Source: Chromatiales bacterium (GTDB taxonomy: Bacteria; Pseudomonadota; Gammaproteobacteria; Chromatiales; Chromatiaceae). From it: DNA of 16,612 nt. The stretch is from assembly GCA_022360595.1 (NCBI GenBank), contig JAKSCN010000425.1, positions 1 through 16,612 on the forward strand, read 5' to 3'. The notes beneath the pieces were generated by a model, which did no database searches, was not told where the DNA came from, and saw nothing but the letters and a program-made list of their open reading frames with translations. The translations under genes were made by a program, and so were the position numbers. This document shows positions 15,988 to 16,612 of this stretch, one piece after another. The number at the start of each line of letters is the position of its first letter. The first letter of the stretch is position 1.

Positions 15988-16612
15988 GTGACACAACCTA
16001 TACACCTTTTCCACACCGCCGACTGGCAAATCGGTAAGCAGTTCGGCAATATTCCCGGCGATGCGGCCGCTATGGTGCGCCAGCAACGTCTGAAAACCGT
16101 GGAAAAAATTGCCGGGCTGGCCCAAGCACGCCAAGTAGATGCCGTGTTGGTGGCAGGTGATGTATTTGAGGATAACGGCGTCAGCGACGAAACACTGCGC
16201 CGCACCATCAATGCCATGTCTGCTTACTCGGGTAATTGGGTATTGCTGCCGGGCAATCACGATGCGGTGCTGGCGGAGAGTGCCTGGAGCCGGCTGGAGC
16301 GCCTGGGATTGATATCGGAGAACATCCACCTCGCTTTGAACGCGGAGCCGATTCTGCTCTGCAATGAGCGTCTGGCTGTGCTTCCTGCTCCGCTGCAGCG
16401 TCGCCATGAGACCCGCGATCTCACCGCTGCCTTCGATCAGATGGCGACGCCTGAAGGTGCTATTAGGGTTGGGTTGGCCCATGGCAGTGTCAAGAACCGC
16501 CTGCCTGAACGCTCCGAAGCCTTCAACGAAATTGCCGATGATCGCGCCGAAACTGCCCGACTCGACTACCTGGCTCTGGGTGACTGGCACGGCACTTTGG
16601 AGATCGCCCCAC
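15988..16612 (+). CDS. SbcD/Mre11-like DNA repair exonuclease (metallophosphoesterase), 5' part
   Basis: The first 208 residues of a calcineurin-like metallophosphoesterase are visible; the gene runs off the window. The start is GTG at 15988: an in-frame stop lies only 18 nt upstream (15970-15972) and no other start codon falls between, while the conserved region begins at residue 5. The Shine-Dalgarno is poor. Metal-binding motifs appear in order: HTADWQIG (9-16), GDVFED (57-62), PGNHD (88-92), AHGS (164-167) and GDWHG (198-202). This order is that of SbcD/Mre11/YhaO-type nucleases, which trim DNA ends, usually with an SMC-like ATPase. In motif I the usual D-x-H reads D-W-Q. The gene diverges from the small gene and recCBD, with a 154-nt spacer between. 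Whether an SbcC-like ATPase follows cannot be seen. It may be a separate clade from true SbcD, so no symbol is given. Confidence 0.85.
   Translation, partial: MTQPIHLFHTADWQIGKQFGNIPGDAAAMVRQQRLKTVEKIAGLAQARQVDAVLVAGDVFEDNGVSDETLRRTINAMSAYSGNWVLLPGNHDAVLAESAWSRLERLGLISENIHLALNAEPILLCNERLAVLPAPLQRRHETRDLTAAFDQMATPEGAIRVGLAHGSVKNRLPERSEAFNEIADDRAETARLDYLALGDWHGTLEIAP

Noticed and set aside
15973..16590. 205-aa minus-strand open frame at the right end
   Set aside because: It is antisense to the SbcD-like gene, whose plus-strand frame carries all metallophosphoesterase motifs in order.
1..16612. CRISPR arrays, tRNA or rRNA genes, insertion sequences, long direct repeats
   Set aside because: No regularly spaced repeats, cloverleaf-like segments, transposase motifs or terminal inverted repeats were seen on either strand.

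Overview
The window looks like chromosomal DNA from a sulfur-oxidising gammaproteobacterium. Evidence for this is a complete ATP sulfurylase of the dimeric Sat type used by sulfur oxidisers, an O-acetylhomoserine sulfhydrylase, an exported thioredoxin-like protein, and a recC-recB-recD operon of gammaproteobacterial type. Base composition is moderately GC-rich by eye, with AT-rich intergenic spacers. I see no tRNA, rRNA, CRISPR array, insertion sequence or phage gene. Most of the window is ordinary core genome.

Left part (1-2700): the 3' end of a secretin-like protein gene (+) converges on nudF, an ADP-ribose pyrophosphatase gene (-). An AT-rich divergent spacer follows, then an exported thioredoxin-like gene (+). 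That gene converges on a gene for an exported six-cysteine protein with alpha-alpha toroid (terpenoid cyclase-like) repeats (-). One bidirectional terminator separates the last two.

Sulfur block (2726-5743): metY and sat are both on the minus strand, each with a strong Shine-Dalgarno and its own strong intrinsic terminator, so they are probably separate transcripts. Sat interconverts adenylylsulfate plus pyrophosphate and ATP plus sulfate. MetY puts sulfide into homocysteine. The spacer upstream of sat (5402-5743) has no convincing gene. It holds a possible promoter, a leader hairpin and a possible terminator for the gene beyond it.

Middle (5744-6758): an orphan ParA/MinD-type ATPase with a hydrophilic C-terminal tail and no ParB partner in view, then an AT-rich spacer. 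The spacer may contain a 52-codon ORF overlapping the recD stop.

Right part (6759-16612): a tightly packed minus-strand operon encodes a small 113-aa protein (ADP-ribosyltransferase-like fold suspected), RecC, RecB and RecD. The rec genes overlap by 1 and 4 nt. All visible helicase motifs and the RecB nuclease residues are intact, so a working RecBCD enzyme is expected. Divergent from this operon is the 5' end of an SbcD/Mre11-like metallophosphoesterase exonuclease gene, cut by the window edge. The right end is thus a DNA-end-processing locus, with the small uncharacterised protein as its least understood member.

Four gene starts differ from the longest open frame or are non-ATG: GTG 1304, ATG 2700, ATG 15833 and GTG 15988. 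Reasons are given in the entries.
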